From Saccharicrinis sp963663905 (GTDB taxonomy: Bacteria > Bacteroidota > Bacteroidia > Bacteroidales > Marinilabiliaceae): DNA of 64,000 bases. Positions 19,393 to 28,643 of the stretch are shown one piece after another; the stretch's first letter is position 1, and every line of letters starts with the position of its first letter. The position numbers and the translations under genes were made by a program. The DNA is taken from assembly GCA_963663905.2 (NCBI GenBank), contig OY760657.1:6014001-6078000 (forward strand), written 5' to 3'. The notes beneath the pieces are model-generated. The model worked only from the letters and a program-made list of their open reading frames with translations. It was not told where the DNA came from and did not search any database.

Positions 19393-20745
19393 ATGACTAA
19401 AATATCAGCAAAACTATCGATAAAGGAAAAAATAGGCTACAGTCTAGGTGATACAGCTTCCCATTTTGTTTGGGATATGGTAGGCTTTTGGATTCTTATT
19501 TTTTATACAGACACTTTCGGTATTTCAGCAGCAGCAGCAGGTACAATCATGCTGATTGCCCGATTTTGGGATATGGCCAATGATCCGCTAATGGGGATTA
19601 TTGCAGATAGAACTAAAACAAAATGGGGTAAATTTCGACCATATATTCTATGGATGGCTTTGCCTTATAGTATTTTAGCGGTGATGACTTTTACTACTCC
19701 AGACTTTGGAGAGACAGGAAAAGTTATTTATGCAGGAACTACTTATTTACTATTGATGACAGTATTTACTGCTATCAATTTACCATATTCGTCATTGGGT
19801 GCAGTAATGACTGCTGATACCACAGAACGTGCAGGCTTAAACTCATATCGTTTTATATTTGCTTTTGTTGGTCAGTTAATCGTATCTGGTACCGCTTTAA
19901 CATTGGCTAATTATTTTGGAGAAGGAGATAGCGCAAAGGGTTATCAGTATACATTAACATTATTTGCAATTATCAGTTTAGTACTTTTCCTTATTACATT
20001 TAAAACAACAAAAGAAAGAGTTCAACCACCCAAAGAGCAAGAAATAGATTTAAAGGCTGATATCAAAAATCTATTTAAAAACAGGCCTTGGGTGATTCTG
20101 TTTTTTGTGGGAATTATTTCTTTTATCATGTTTGCTATGCAAAACCTGGCTGTAGCATATTACTTTAAATACTATATAGGTAATGAGGAAAATGTGCAAT
20201 TATTTAATGTTATTGGAACCATTGCCTTAATTATTACTATTCCAATATCAAAACCTTTAGCAAAGAAATTTGGAAACAGAAATGTGTTTTTAGTAAGTTC
20301 ATTATTGTCAGGTTTCTTCTTTATTCTACTGTATTTGCCAGGTGTAGATGATATTAAATGGGTTTATGTTTTTAATGTGTTGGCAAAAATGGCTTATGCT
20401 CCTGCCGTTCCTTTATTGTGGACAATGTTGGGTGATACTGCTGATTATTCTGAATGGAAAACAGGACGACGTTCAACTGGTTTAACCTTCTCAGCTGCAA
20501 CTTTTGCTCAAAAGGCAGGCTGGGGAATTGGTGGTGCTTTGGCTGGATGGTTGTTGGCTTTATATCATTTTGAACCTAATGTTGAACAAACAGAAACTGC
20601 CATTACCGGAATAAAAATGATGATTTCAGTTTTTCCAGGTGTTTTATATATGTCATGTGCTATTTTGCTATTCTTTTATAGTATTGATCATAAAACCTGT
20701 GAGATTATGCGGCATGATCTGGAAGCAAGGAGAGAAGCTGAGTAG
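19393..20745 (+). CDS. GPH-family sugar:cation symporter 2
   Basis: The 450-residue membrane protein is a typical MelB-like symporter. It begins LSIKEKIGYSLGDTASHFVWD and has the conserved NDPLMGIIADRTKTKWGKFRPYIL loop, a late MLGDTADYSEW motif and a short charged tail. It lies 54 bp after symporter 1. Two adjacent but divergent GPH transporters suggest different products, for instance glucose versus laminari-oligosaccharides, although this cannot be decided from sequence. Confidence 0.9.
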   Translation: MTKISAKLSIKEKIGYSLGDTASHFVWDMVGFWILIFYTDTFGISAAAAGTIMLIARFWDMANDPLMGIIADRTKTKWGKFRPYILWMALPYSILAVMTFTTPDFGETGKVIYAGTTYLLLMTVFTAINLPYSSLGAVMTADTTERAGLNSYRFIFAFVGQLIVSGTALTLANYFGEGDSAKGYQYTLTLFAIISLVLFLITFKTTKERVQPPKEQEIDLKADIKNLFKNRPWVILFFVGIISFIMFAMQNLAVAYYFKYYIGNEENVQLFNVIGTIALIITIPISKPLAKKFGNRNVFLVSSLLSGFFFILLYLPGVDDIKWVYVFNVLAKMAYAPAVPLLWTMLGDTADYSEWKTGRRSTGLTFSAATFAQKAGWGIGGALAGWLLALYHFEPNVEQTETAITGIKMMISVFPGVLYMSCAILLFFYSIDHKTCEIMRHDLEARREAE

Positions 20746-20826
20746 TTTACATTTTACAAAAAAATTGTGCATTAAATAAAGGTATTGTATAACATAAAGT
20801 AAATCTTTTACCCAAAAATAAAGAAA

Positions 20827-23214
20827 ATGAAACCATTACTAGTATTACTCGCATTTATCTCAACATGCTTTGTTATGAAAGCACAAGATAGTAGCATACA
20901 GAATAAAGTTGACGAATTACTCACTCAGCTTACTTTGGAAGAAAAAGTCTCTCTTTGTTCTGGAAGAGATGATTGGAGCACAATGCCCATTGAACGATTA
21001 GATATTCCATGGATATGGATGGCTGATGGGCCGCATGGGGTTCGACGTGCACCTGCAACCAATAAAGCTGGTTATGGCGATCAGCATCCTGCTACTTGTT
21101 TTCCAACAGCATCAGCACTTTCAGCAACATGGAATACTGATTTGATCTATCAAGTAGGTCAGGCTTTAGGTGAAGAGTGTCAAGCTTTGGATGTGAATAT
21201 TCTGTTGGGGCCCGGAGTTAATATTAAACGCTCTGTTTTAGGAGGAAGAAACTTTGAATTTTTCTCAGAAGATCCAATTTTATCAGGAGAATTAGGTGCT
21301 GCTTATATAAATGGAGTACAAAGTCAAGGTGTTGGTACATCATTAAAACACTTTGTGGCTAATAATGTTGAAACGATGCGAATGTATATGAACTCAAATG
21401 TGGATACCAGGTCATTACATGAAATTTATCTGACTCCTTTTGAAATAGCTGTAAAAAAATCACAGCCATGGACAGTTATGGCTTGTTATAACAGAGTTCA
21501 GGGAGAATATGGAACACAAAGTTCTTATTTACTAACAGATATTCTGAAAAATGATTGGGGCTATGAAGGTATCGTTATTTCTGATTGGTTTGCTGTGGTT
21601 GACAGAGTGAAAGCCTTAAAAGCAGGAATGCATATTGAAATGCCTCACCCAGGTAATGTTAATAATGAGTATTTACTTCAGGCTATAAAGGATGGAGAAT
21701 TAGATGAAGCAGTATTAGATCAGGCTGTGAAAGAAATCTTAACTATTATATTAAAAGCGGATTCACTTGAAAAAGAAAATGCTGATTTAAAAGCCGAAGA
21801 GCATCATGCTTTTGCTCGTAAGGTCGAGGCCGAGGCTATTACTTTACTAAAGAATAATAACGAAGTACTTCCTTTATCAAAACAGAAATATAAGAAAATA
21901 GCCATCATTGGTGAGTTTGCTAAATCCCCTCGCTATCAAGGAAATGGTAGTTCTGAGGTGAAACCAACTCAATTGGATAATGCTTTAGAGGTAATTAAAA
22001 AGGAATATGGCAAAGGTGTTTCTATCACTTATGCACAAGGATATAATTTAAAAGATGATAACGATTTTTCTTTAATTGAAGAGGCTAAAAAAGTAGCTCA
22101 GGATGCTGATGTTGCATTGGTGTTTGCAGGTTTGCCTTTGCATTACGAATCTGAAGGAATCGATCGTAAACATATTGATATGCCGGCTTCTCATAATAAC
22201 CTAATTAAGGAGATTGCTCAAGTTCAGAAAAATACGGTAGCTGTTTTAACAAATGGAAGTGCAGTAGCAATGCCATGGGTAAATGAAGTATCAGCCATTG
22301 TTGAAACCTGGTTAGGTGGACAAGCTGGGGCAGGTGCAGTTGCAGATGTATTATTCGGTAAAGTAAATCCATCGGGTAAGTTGGGTGAAACATTTCCTGT
22401 GAAATTGGAAGATACTCCGGCTTCATTTAATTTCCCCGGAGAACAAGGTGATGTTTTATATGGTGAGCGTTTCTTTGTAGGGTACAGATATTACGATGAA
22501 AAGAAAATAGAACCATTATTCCCATTTGGTTACGGATTGTCTTATACTCAATTTGAATATACAGATATGAAGGTGTCATCAAGCCAGATCAGTGATACAG
22601 ATGAGTTGGAAGTAAAGGTTACAGTTAAAAATACTGGTTCTGTTTCAGGTAAGGAAGTTGTTCAGATTTATGTTTCCGACAAAGAATGTACACTTCAGCG
22701 TCCGGTTCGGGAATTAAAGAAATTTACTAAAGTAGATTTAAAACCTGGTGAATCTAAAGAGTTGACATTTAAGCTTAAAGGTCGTGACTTTTCATACTAT
22801 GATGCAAAAAGAGAAATGTGGATAGCTGAGAGTGGAGAATTTACAATTTCAGTAGCAGCTTCATCAAGGGATATTCGACAAACGCAAACCATCACTCTAA
22901 AGTCCGAACAGCAAATTCCTTTGATGGTTGATGAATATACTTTTGTTAAAGAGCTTTGGGATAACCCACAAACTAAAGAATTAATTAAAGAATATATTCC
23001 TAAGTGGATAGGCAATTTTGTACCAGAAGGAAAAACAATTGATGAAGCAAACATTCCTGGATTTTTCCTTGAACATCCACTGATTAAATACCCTTACATC
23101 ACCAATAATGAAATTACGAAAGAACAAGTAAAAGAATTAGTTGAAAGATGTAAATCCATAACAGTTAAGCCGTCTTACAAACAATTTGCAGAAAAAGAGA
23201 ATGTGAGTTTTTAA
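20827..23214 (+). CDS. GH3 beta-glucosidase, exported, with extra C-terminal segment
   Basis: The 795-residue protein has a signal peptide (LLVLLAFISTCFVMKAQ) without a clear lipobox, so a soluble periplasmic enzyme is likely. It has a GH3 N-terminal barrel with nucleophile D253 in the motif VISDWFAVVDRV, a GH3 C-terminal domain (GGQAGAGAVADVLFGKVNPSGKL) and a fibronectin-III-like domain (FEYTDMKVSS...). An uncommon segment of about 90 residues follows (from roughly VDEYTFVKELWDNPQ to the end) and is predicted helical. It should release glucose from beta-gluco-oligosaccharides. The downstream hairpin at 23223-23266 separates it from the second GH3 gene. Confidence 0.92.
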   Translation: MKPLLVLLAFISTCFVMKAQDSSIQNKVDELLTQLTLEEKVSLCSGRDDWSTMPIERLDIPWIWMADGPHGVRRAPATNKAGYGDQHPATCFPTASALSATWNTDLIYQVGQALGEECQALDVNILLGPGVNIKRSVLGGRNFEFFSEDPILSGELGAAYINGVQSQGVGTSLKHFVANNVETMRMYMNSNVDTRSLHEIYLTPFEIAVKKSQPWTVMACYNRVQGEYGTQSSYLLTDILKNDWGYEGIVISDWFAVVDRVKALKAGMHIEMPHPGNVNNEYLLQAIKDGELDEAVLDQAVKEILTIILKADSLEKENADLKAEEHHAFARKVEAEAITLLKNNNEVLPLSKQKYKKIAIIGEFAKSPRYQGNGSSEVKPTQLDNALEVIKKEYGKGVSITYAQGYNLKDDNDFSLIEEAKKVAQDADVALVFAGLPLHYESEGIDRKHIDMPASHNNLIKEIAQVQKNTVAVLTNGSAVAMPWVNEVSAIVETWLGGQAGAGAVADVLFGKVNPSGKLGETFPVKLEDTPASFNFPGEQGDVLYGERFFVGYRYYDEKKIEPLFPFGYGLSYTQFEYTDMKVSSSQISDTDELEVKVTVKNTGSVSGKEVVQIYVSDKECTLQRPVRELKKFTKVDLKPGESKELTFKLKGRDFSYYDAKREMWIAESGEFTISVAASSRDIRQTQTITLKSEQQIPLMVDEYTFVKELWDNPQTKELIKEYIPKWIGNFVPEGKTIDEANIPGFFLEHPLIKYPYITNNEITKEQVKELVERCKSITVKPSYKQFAEKENVSF

Positions 23215-23222
23215 GTTATATG

Positions 23223-23266
23223 TTTTCTTACCTGTCTGCGTGCGAAGCTCCTGACAGGTAAGAAAA
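23223..23266 (+). terminator. Strong hairpin after the first GH3 gene
   Basis: Arms 23223-23236 (TTTTCTTACCTGTC) and 23253-23266 are perfect reverse complements over 14 bp with a 16-nt loop. The arms' A/T ends mean it could work on either strand. It splits the cluster into two transcription units, or marks a processing point. Confidence 0.65.
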
Positions 23267-23389
23267 AGAAGATAATTTATCTTTTAAATAATAATCAAAA
23301 TAAAATGATTGAAAAATACATAATTGAAATTGTAAATCAGTCTTTTGTCTTGATACTTACTACTTGATACTAAATAAATGATTTAAGAA

Positions 23390-25657
23390 ATGAGAAAGGT
23401 TACTGTAATGATTGTTGCAATGCTAAGTGTTTTTTTATGGAACGCTTGCACTCCGATAAAATCTGGAGGACAACAAGATGAAATTGGGCAGAAGGTTGAT
23501 GATCTGTTAGCGAAAATGACCCTGGAAGAAAAAGTAGGGCAGATGGTTCAGTATAATGGTTTTTATGATGCTACAGGGCCAGCTCCTAGTGCAGGAACAG
23601 CTCAAAAAAAATATGATCATTTAAAGAAAGGGATGGTTGGTTCATTCCTGAATGTAAGAGGTGTAGAGCAAATTAAAGCTTTACAGAAGATTGCTGTGGA
23701 GGAAACTCGTTTGGGAATTCCTTTGATGTTTGGATTGGATGTTGTTCATGGTCAAAAAACCTTATCTCCTATTCCATTGGGTGAATCAGCGAGTTGGGAT
23801 CTGGAAGCCATTGAAAAATCAGCCAGAGTAGCAGCTATTGAAGCTTCAGCAATGGGAATAAACTGGACATTTGCTCCGATGGTTGATATATACCGAGATG
23901 CTCGATGGGGGCGTGTAATGGAAGGTGCAGGAGAAGATCCATATTTGGGTGCTAAAATCGGGGTAGCCAGAGTAAAAGGTTTTCAAGGTGATGATCTTTC
24001 GGCTAACAATACGATTGCATCGTGTGCCAAGCATTTTGCGGCTTATGGTTTTGTTGAAGCAGGTAAAGAATACAATACGGTTGATGTTGGTACTTCTACT
24101 TTATATAACATCATTTTTCCTCCATTTAAGGCTGTAGTTGAGGCAGATGTTAAAACAGTGATGAATGCTTTTAATATTGTAAATGGTGTTCCTTCTACTG
24201 GAAACAGCTTTTTGCAAAGGGATATTTTAAAAGGGAAATGGGGATTTAAAGGATTCGTAATTTCTGATTGGGCCAGTGGAGCTGAGATGGTAAATCATGG
24301 TTTTGCAAAAGATTTAAAAGAAGCTGCCATGTATGCTGCAAATGCAGGTTCTGATATGGATATGGAATCGTATGCTTATGTCGATTATTTGATTGACCTG
24401 GTAAAAGATGGTAAGGTTAATGAATCTGTTATTGATGATGCAACCCGAAGAATTCTACGAGTGAAATTTGAGTTGGGTCTTTTCGATGATCCATATAAAT
24501 ATTGTGATGAGGAAAGAGAAAAAGAATTATTATATCATAAAGATCATCAGGAGGCTGTTTTGGATATGGCTCGTAAATCAATCGTTTTGTTAAAAAATGA
24601 CGGTAAGCTTTTGCCTTTGAAAAAATCACAAAAGAAAATAGCTATAATCGGTGACTTAGCTGATGATAAAACCAGTCCGCTGGGTAGTTGGCGAGTGAGC
24701 TCAGATGATAGTACTGCAGTTTCTGTTATTGAGGGCATGTCAAAGTATACATCAGATTTTACTTATGCTAATGGTGTTGATTTGGTTACAGGTCCTGTAC
24801 ATTTTGTAATGGAATTAAATATCAATACAACAGATAAAAGTGATTTTAAAGAAGCTATCGACCTTGCAAAAAAATCAGAAGTGGTTGTAATGGTATTAGG
24901 GGAACATGGTTTCAATACAGGTGAGGCACGTAGTAGAACTAAAATTGGTTTACCTGGATTACAACAGGAATTGTTGGAAGAGGTTTATAAGGTAAATAAG
25001 AATATAGTATTGGTGCTAATGAATGGTCGTCCTTTAGCTATTCCATGGGCAGCAGAAAATATTCCTGCTATTGTTGAAACTTGGCAGTTAGGAACTCAAT
25101 CTGGAAATGCCATTGCTGATGTTCTGTTTGGCGCATACAATCCTTCCGGAAAGCTGCCGATGACATTCCCTCGCAGTGTAGGTCAGTGTCCTATCTATTA
25201 CAATCATTTTAACACCGGCCGCCCGGTTAATGCAGAGAAAAATGTTTTTTGGTCGCATTATACCGATGAAGAGAACTCTCCTTTATTCCCTTTTGGTTAT
25301 GGATTAAGTTATTCGAATTTTGAGTATAGCGATTTGGTTGTTGATGATTCAGATCAAAAAAATATTAAAGTATCGGTTAAAGTTACAAATACAAGTGATG
25401 TTGATGGTGAAGAGGTGGTTCAACTGTATATACGAGATATTGCAGCAGCGGTGGTTCGTCCGGTTAAAGAATTAAAAGGCTTTGAAAAGATTAGTTTAAA
25501 AGGACAAGAAGCCAAAACAGTAAGTTTTACACTTACTGATAATGAATTAGGTTTTTACGATGGAGATGGAAATTTTCTTGTTGAACCTGGAGCCTTTGAT
25601 GTTATGGTTGGAACTGATTCTCAAACTGGATTAAGGGGTAGTTTTGAGTTAAAGTAA
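23390..25657 (+). CDS. GH3 beta-glucosidase lipoprotein (BglX-like)
   Basis: The 755-residue enzyme resembles periplasmic BglX-type beta-glucosidases in length and domain order: GH3 N-domain, GH3 C-domain (NIPAIVETWQLGTQSGNAIADVLFG) and terminal fibronectin-III-like domain ending in GSFELK. The nucleophile is D293 in FVISDWASGAEM. The lipobox is VFLWNAC followed by TPIKSG, not acidic, so periplasmic anchoring is most likely. It probably has a different bond or chain-length preference from the GH3 at 20827. It is the last gene before the terminator and the second regulator. Confidence 0.93.
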   Translation: MRKVTVMIVAMLSVFLWNACTPIKSGGQQDEIGQKVDDLLAKMTLEEKVGQMVQYNGFYDATGPAPSAGTAQKKYDHLKKGMVGSFLNVRGVEQIKALQKIAVEETRLGIPLMFGLDVVHGQKTLSPIPLGESASWDLEAIEKSARVAAIEASAMGINWTFAPMVDIYRDARWGRVMEGAGEDPYLGAKIGVARVKGFQGDDLSANNTIASCAKHFAAYGFVEAGKEYNTVDVGTSTLYNIIFPPFKAVVEADVKTVMNAFNIVNGVPSTGNSFLQRDILKGKWGFKGFVISDWASGAEMVNHGFAKDLKEAAMYAANAGSDMDMESYAYVDYLIDLVKDGKVNESVIDDATRRILRVKFELGLFDDPYKYCDEEREKELLYHKDHQEAVLDMARKSIVLLKNDGKLLPLKKSQKKIAIIGDLADDKTSPLGSWRVSSDDSTAVSVIEGMSKYTSDFTYANGVDLVTGPVHFVMELNINTTDKSDFKEAIDLAKKSEVVVMVLGEHGFNTGEARSRTKIGLPGLQQELLEEVYKVNKNIVLVLMNGRPLAIPWAAENIPAIVETWQLGTQSGNAIADVLFGAYNPSGKLPMTFPRSVGQCPIYYNHFNTGRPVNAEKNVFWSHYTDEENSPLFPFGYGLSYSNFEYSDLVVDDSDQKNIKVSVKVTNTSDVDGEEVVQLYIRDIAAAVVRPVKELKGFEKISLKGQEAKTVSFTLTDNELGFYDGDGNFLVEPGAFDVMVGTDSQTGLRGSFELK

Positions 25658-25687
25658 ACCATGGTTGTTTAAATCCTAACTATAGTT

Positions 25688-25720
25688 AAAGGAGCACTTG
25701 GTACAGGTGCTCCTTTTCTA
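25688..25720 (+). terminator. Rho-independent terminator closing locus 1
   Basis: AAAGGAGCAC (25688-25697) pairs with GTGCTCCTTT (25707-25716), and the stem runs into a T-rich tail. It lies between the last GH3 gene and the second regulator, so the two loci are transcriptionally separate. Confidence 0.85.
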
Positions 25721-25765
25721 TATTTTAGCCAAGTTATTACTTCAATTTAATTTTCATTTTTATCT

Positions 25766-28426
25766 ATGATCAGGATGATTTTTTGTTTTCTAATCTTCTC
25801 TTTTGTAAATGTAAAAGCTATCAGTTATCTGCCTAATATTACTTGCTATGATAAAGAAGCATATCAAGCAGGAAGGCAAAACTGGGATGTAGATATCGAT
25901 CAAAATGGAATTGTGTATTTTGGAAATTCCAATGGTCTGTTGTACAATGTTTATGGGGAGTGGGGATTCGCCACCATGTCAGAAAAAGGATTGGTAAGAA
26001 CAGTTTTTGCAGATAAGGATACGATTTGGTGTGGTAGTAGTGAATATGGTTATTTTACCAAAGAGAATGGGGAATTTGTATTTCATCATATTGGAGCTAC
26101 AGAGGGTGATCAAATATGGAATATTGCAAGCTTTAATTATCAGATAATTCTTCAATCATCATATAAACTTTATGTATATGATAAAATTAGCAAGAAGGTC
26201 GAAGTACTGGAAATGAATAACCGGGTTTATTCTTTGATTACCTGGGAAGATAAACTATGGTTGGTTTTTGGTAACGGACAAATTGGATATTTAAGCAACA
26301 ATAAATTTCAAAAAGTATCTCAATTTAGTGAACTTAAAGAGCGAGAAGTACGAAAAATATTTATTCACAATGGAAAATTATTTCTTGTGTTGTTTGATGG
26401 TGATATGTATGCTTATGATGGAAAGAATATTTCGCAGATTGAATTACCTGTAGAATTACAAAATAAAACATTGTTTACAGGTATCCATTATGATGAAAAT
26501 TCATTTTGTCTGGGTTCTATATCTGATGGATTTTTTCAGATAGATAATAATGGAAAAGTGATCAGACATGTAGACTCGTCACAAGGATTAATTGATAATA
26601 CCATTCTCTCTATGAAGTGCGACGAACTTGGAAATGTATGGTTTGGATTGGATTATGGCATCGCTAAAATAGAGTTACAAAGTGCAATAAATAACATTTT
26701 TGATGGTGGAGCAACATACTGTATTAAAAACTTTCAGGATAAAACCTATCTGGCAACGAATAAAGGTTTGTTTGTATCAACTGGCAATGAAAGTTTTGAA
26801 TCAGTACCAAATACAAGTGGTCAGGTATGGACCATCAAAGAAATAAATAAGGAGCTTTACGTTTGCCATAATAATGGCATACTTTTAAAGGAAAACGGCG
26901 TTTTTAAAAATATTGCTCCTTATAGTGGGTTTATTGATGTTGCACAATTTGAAGGTACTGATTACTTCCTGTTTTCAGGATATCATGGTTTGATATTGAT
27001 AAAAAAAGTAGGAAGCAGGTATGATTATATATCAAATCTAAACATATGGGGAAACTCATCTTTAGTTTATGATAAGGAGAATAAATGTATTTGGGGTGAA
27101 ATGAATGGACAGGATATTATAAAACTGACATTAGACACAAAAGCAAATATCAAACACAATAAAATTGAAGGGATAACGAAGGTTTATAATACTGAATACG
27201 GTATCTACTTTAACAACAACCAACATATTTTACAGTATAAAAATGAAAAATTTGTTGTTTCAGAGAATCCACTTCTTGCGAATGTAGATTCAAAAGATAT
27301 TGAAACACTTGATTTTAGTGACAATGGTAACTCAATGACATACATTCAGGATAATGAAGTAAAACTTGATGTTCTTCTTCCTGATGGTAATAGATATTCG
27401 TATAATACATTACTTAAATCATTGGGCAAATTGATTAATAATGAGCGGAAGTTTGTTGATATTCACCAAAATAAATTAAGGTTAGCTACCGATAGGGGAG
27501 TTACTGAATTTGATATAGATTATCATTCTGATTTTAAAAAACAAAGTCATCCGGTGGTTTCTTCAATTACAGAACTTAATAATAAGACGAAGAAAATATT
27601 CTATCCTTATTCTGACAAAGGAATCAGATATAACTCTGGAAATAAAGATTTAAAATTTCGTTTTAGCATCAATAAATCCAAATATAATGTGGTTGAATAC
27701 AGATATAGGTTAATACCATACGATACAGATTGGTCACAGTGGAGTACTGATGTAAATGAAACATTTTATGCTCAGATCAAAGGAGGCAATTATCATTTTT
27801 TCCTTCAAAGTAGAATTAATGGAGGCGATATTTATGAAAGCTCGGTTGCTTTTACTATTGAAAAGCAATGGTTTCAAACGTCATGGGTAGTCCTTCCTGT
27901 ATTAGTTCTGTTGATTATGATTGTTCTGATTATGTATTACATCATGCTGTATATTAATCAGGTTAAATTAAAAAAGCAGGAAAAGATATATGTACAAAGT
28001 GAAGCCAATAAAACACTTTCCTTAAAAAATGAACAATTGCTTCAGTATACGGAAATCATTAGTCATAAAAATGAATTTTTAAATAAGCTTAAGGATGGAT
28101 TAGTGTCTATGCGCAGTGCAGAAGCTAAACGCTGGGCTAATATGATCAATGACGAAGTAAATAATGAGAAAAAAGAATTCCTGTTTCATAAATTGTTCTC
28201 CGAAATTCATCAGGATTTTATAACTCGGTTAACAGATAAATTTCCTTCACTTACCTCTAACGATATTCGAATTCTTTCATTTATCAGAGCCAATCTTGAC
28301 AATAAAGAAATATCAAACCTTCTTAATATTTCACCTCGTAGTTTAGATACGAACAGATATCGTTTACGAAAGAAATTAAACCTTGAACAGGGTGATGATT
28401 TAAACCAGTTTATTCGTGATTTGTAG
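25766..28426 (+). CDS. Second membrane-spanning Reg_prop/Y_Y_Y/LuxR one-component regulator
   Basis: The 886-residue paralogue of the 1103 protein shares its plan. It has a signal peptide (MIRMIFCFLIFSFVNVKA), propeller blades such as NVWFGLDYGIAKI, a Y_Y_Y domain near 640-700 and a membrane helix at about 706-730. A coiled coil and a LuxR-type HTH at about 828-886 follow. The putative recognition helix reads ISPRSLDTNRYRLRKKLNL; compared with the first regulator, TRAVENN is replaced by PRSLDTN while the following NRYxLRxKL is kept. It lies immediately upstream of the second susC and of a related box array, which is its proposed target. It is shorter than the first regulator, with fewer residues in the sensor. 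Confidence 0.9.
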   Translation: MIRMIFCFLIFSFVNVKAISYLPNITCYDKEAYQAGRQNWDVDIDQNGIVYFGNSNGLLYNVYGEWGFATMSEKGLVRTVFADKDTIWCGSSEYGYFTKENGEFVFHHIGATEGDQIWNIASFNYQIILQSSYKLYVYDKISKKVEVLEMNNRVYSLITWEDKLWLVFGNGQIGYLSNNKFQKVSQFSELKEREVRKIFIHNGKLFLVLFDGDMYAYDGKNISQIELPVELQNKTLFTGIHYDENSFCLGSISDGFFQIDNNGKVIRHVDSSQGLIDNTILSMKCDELGNVWFGLDYGIAKIELQSAINNIFDGGATYCIKNFQDKTYLATNKGLFVSTGNESFESVPNTSGQVWTIKEINKELYVCHNNGILLKENGVFKNIAPYSGFIDVAQFEGTDYFLFSGYHGLILIKKVGSRYDYISNLNIWGNSSLVYDKENKCIWGEMNGQDIIKLTLDTKANIKHNKIEGITKVYNTEYGIYFNNNQHILQYKNEKFVVSENPLLANVDSKDIETLDFSDNGNSMTYIQDNEVKLDVLLPDGNRYSYNTLLKSLGKLINNERKFVDIHQNKLRLATDRGVTEFDIDYHSDFKKQSHPVVSSITELNNKTKKIFYPYSDKGIRYNSGNKDLKFRFSINKSKYNVVEYRYRLIPYDTDWSQWSTDVNETFYAQIKGGNYHFFLQSRINGGDIYESSVAFTIEKQWFQTSWVVLPVLVLLIMIVLIMYYIMLYINQVKLKKQEKIYVQSEANKTLSLKNEQLLQYTEIISHKNEFLNKLKDGLVSMRSAEAKRWANMINDEVNNEKKEFLFHKLFSEIHQDFITRLTDKFPSLTSNDIRILSFIRANLDNKEISNLLNISPRSLDTNRYRLRKKLNLEQGDDLNQFIRDL

Positions 28427-28477
28427 TAAAAAGTTTGCTTGTGTAATGTGTTGAAATGTAATGGTTAAGATTCGTGT

Positions 28478-28527
28478 GTTGACAGCTTGTTGAGTATAAA
28501 AAATGACTTGTTGAGAATAAGTTGAGA
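28478..28527 (+). promoter_or_regulatory. Proposed operator: four phased GTTGAG boxes upstream of the second susC
   Basis: GTTGAC at 28478 and GTTGAG at 28489, 28510 and 28521 put the TGAG/TGAC cores at 28480, 28491, 28512 and 28523, with steps of 11, 21 and 11. The two middle boxes sit in near-identical 14-mers CTTGTTGAGTATAA and CTTGTTGAGAATAA. The last core is exactly 36 bp before the -7 element at 28559, as in locus 1. Binding by the adjacent regulator is inference. Confidence 0.65.
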
Positions 28528-28536
28528 TGCTTTTTT

Positions 28537-28566
28537 TTGAGCTCTGTTAATTCTGGAATATTCTTG
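28537..28566 (+). promoter_or_regulatory. Candidate promoter of the second susC
   Basis: TTG at 28537-28539, a 19-bp spacer and TATTCTTG at 28559-28566 match the Bacteroidota TTG/TAnnTTTG promoter with one mismatch in the -7 element. The box array ends 10 bp upstream of the -33 element, a position suited to activation. The predicted leader is about 70 nt. Confidence 0.6.
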
Positions 28567-28643
28567 TGTCAAAGAAAAAATAAATCCAAATCAGATGGAT
28601 GATTTTACTCTTAAATGACTTGATAATCTAGAATTGAAATTAA

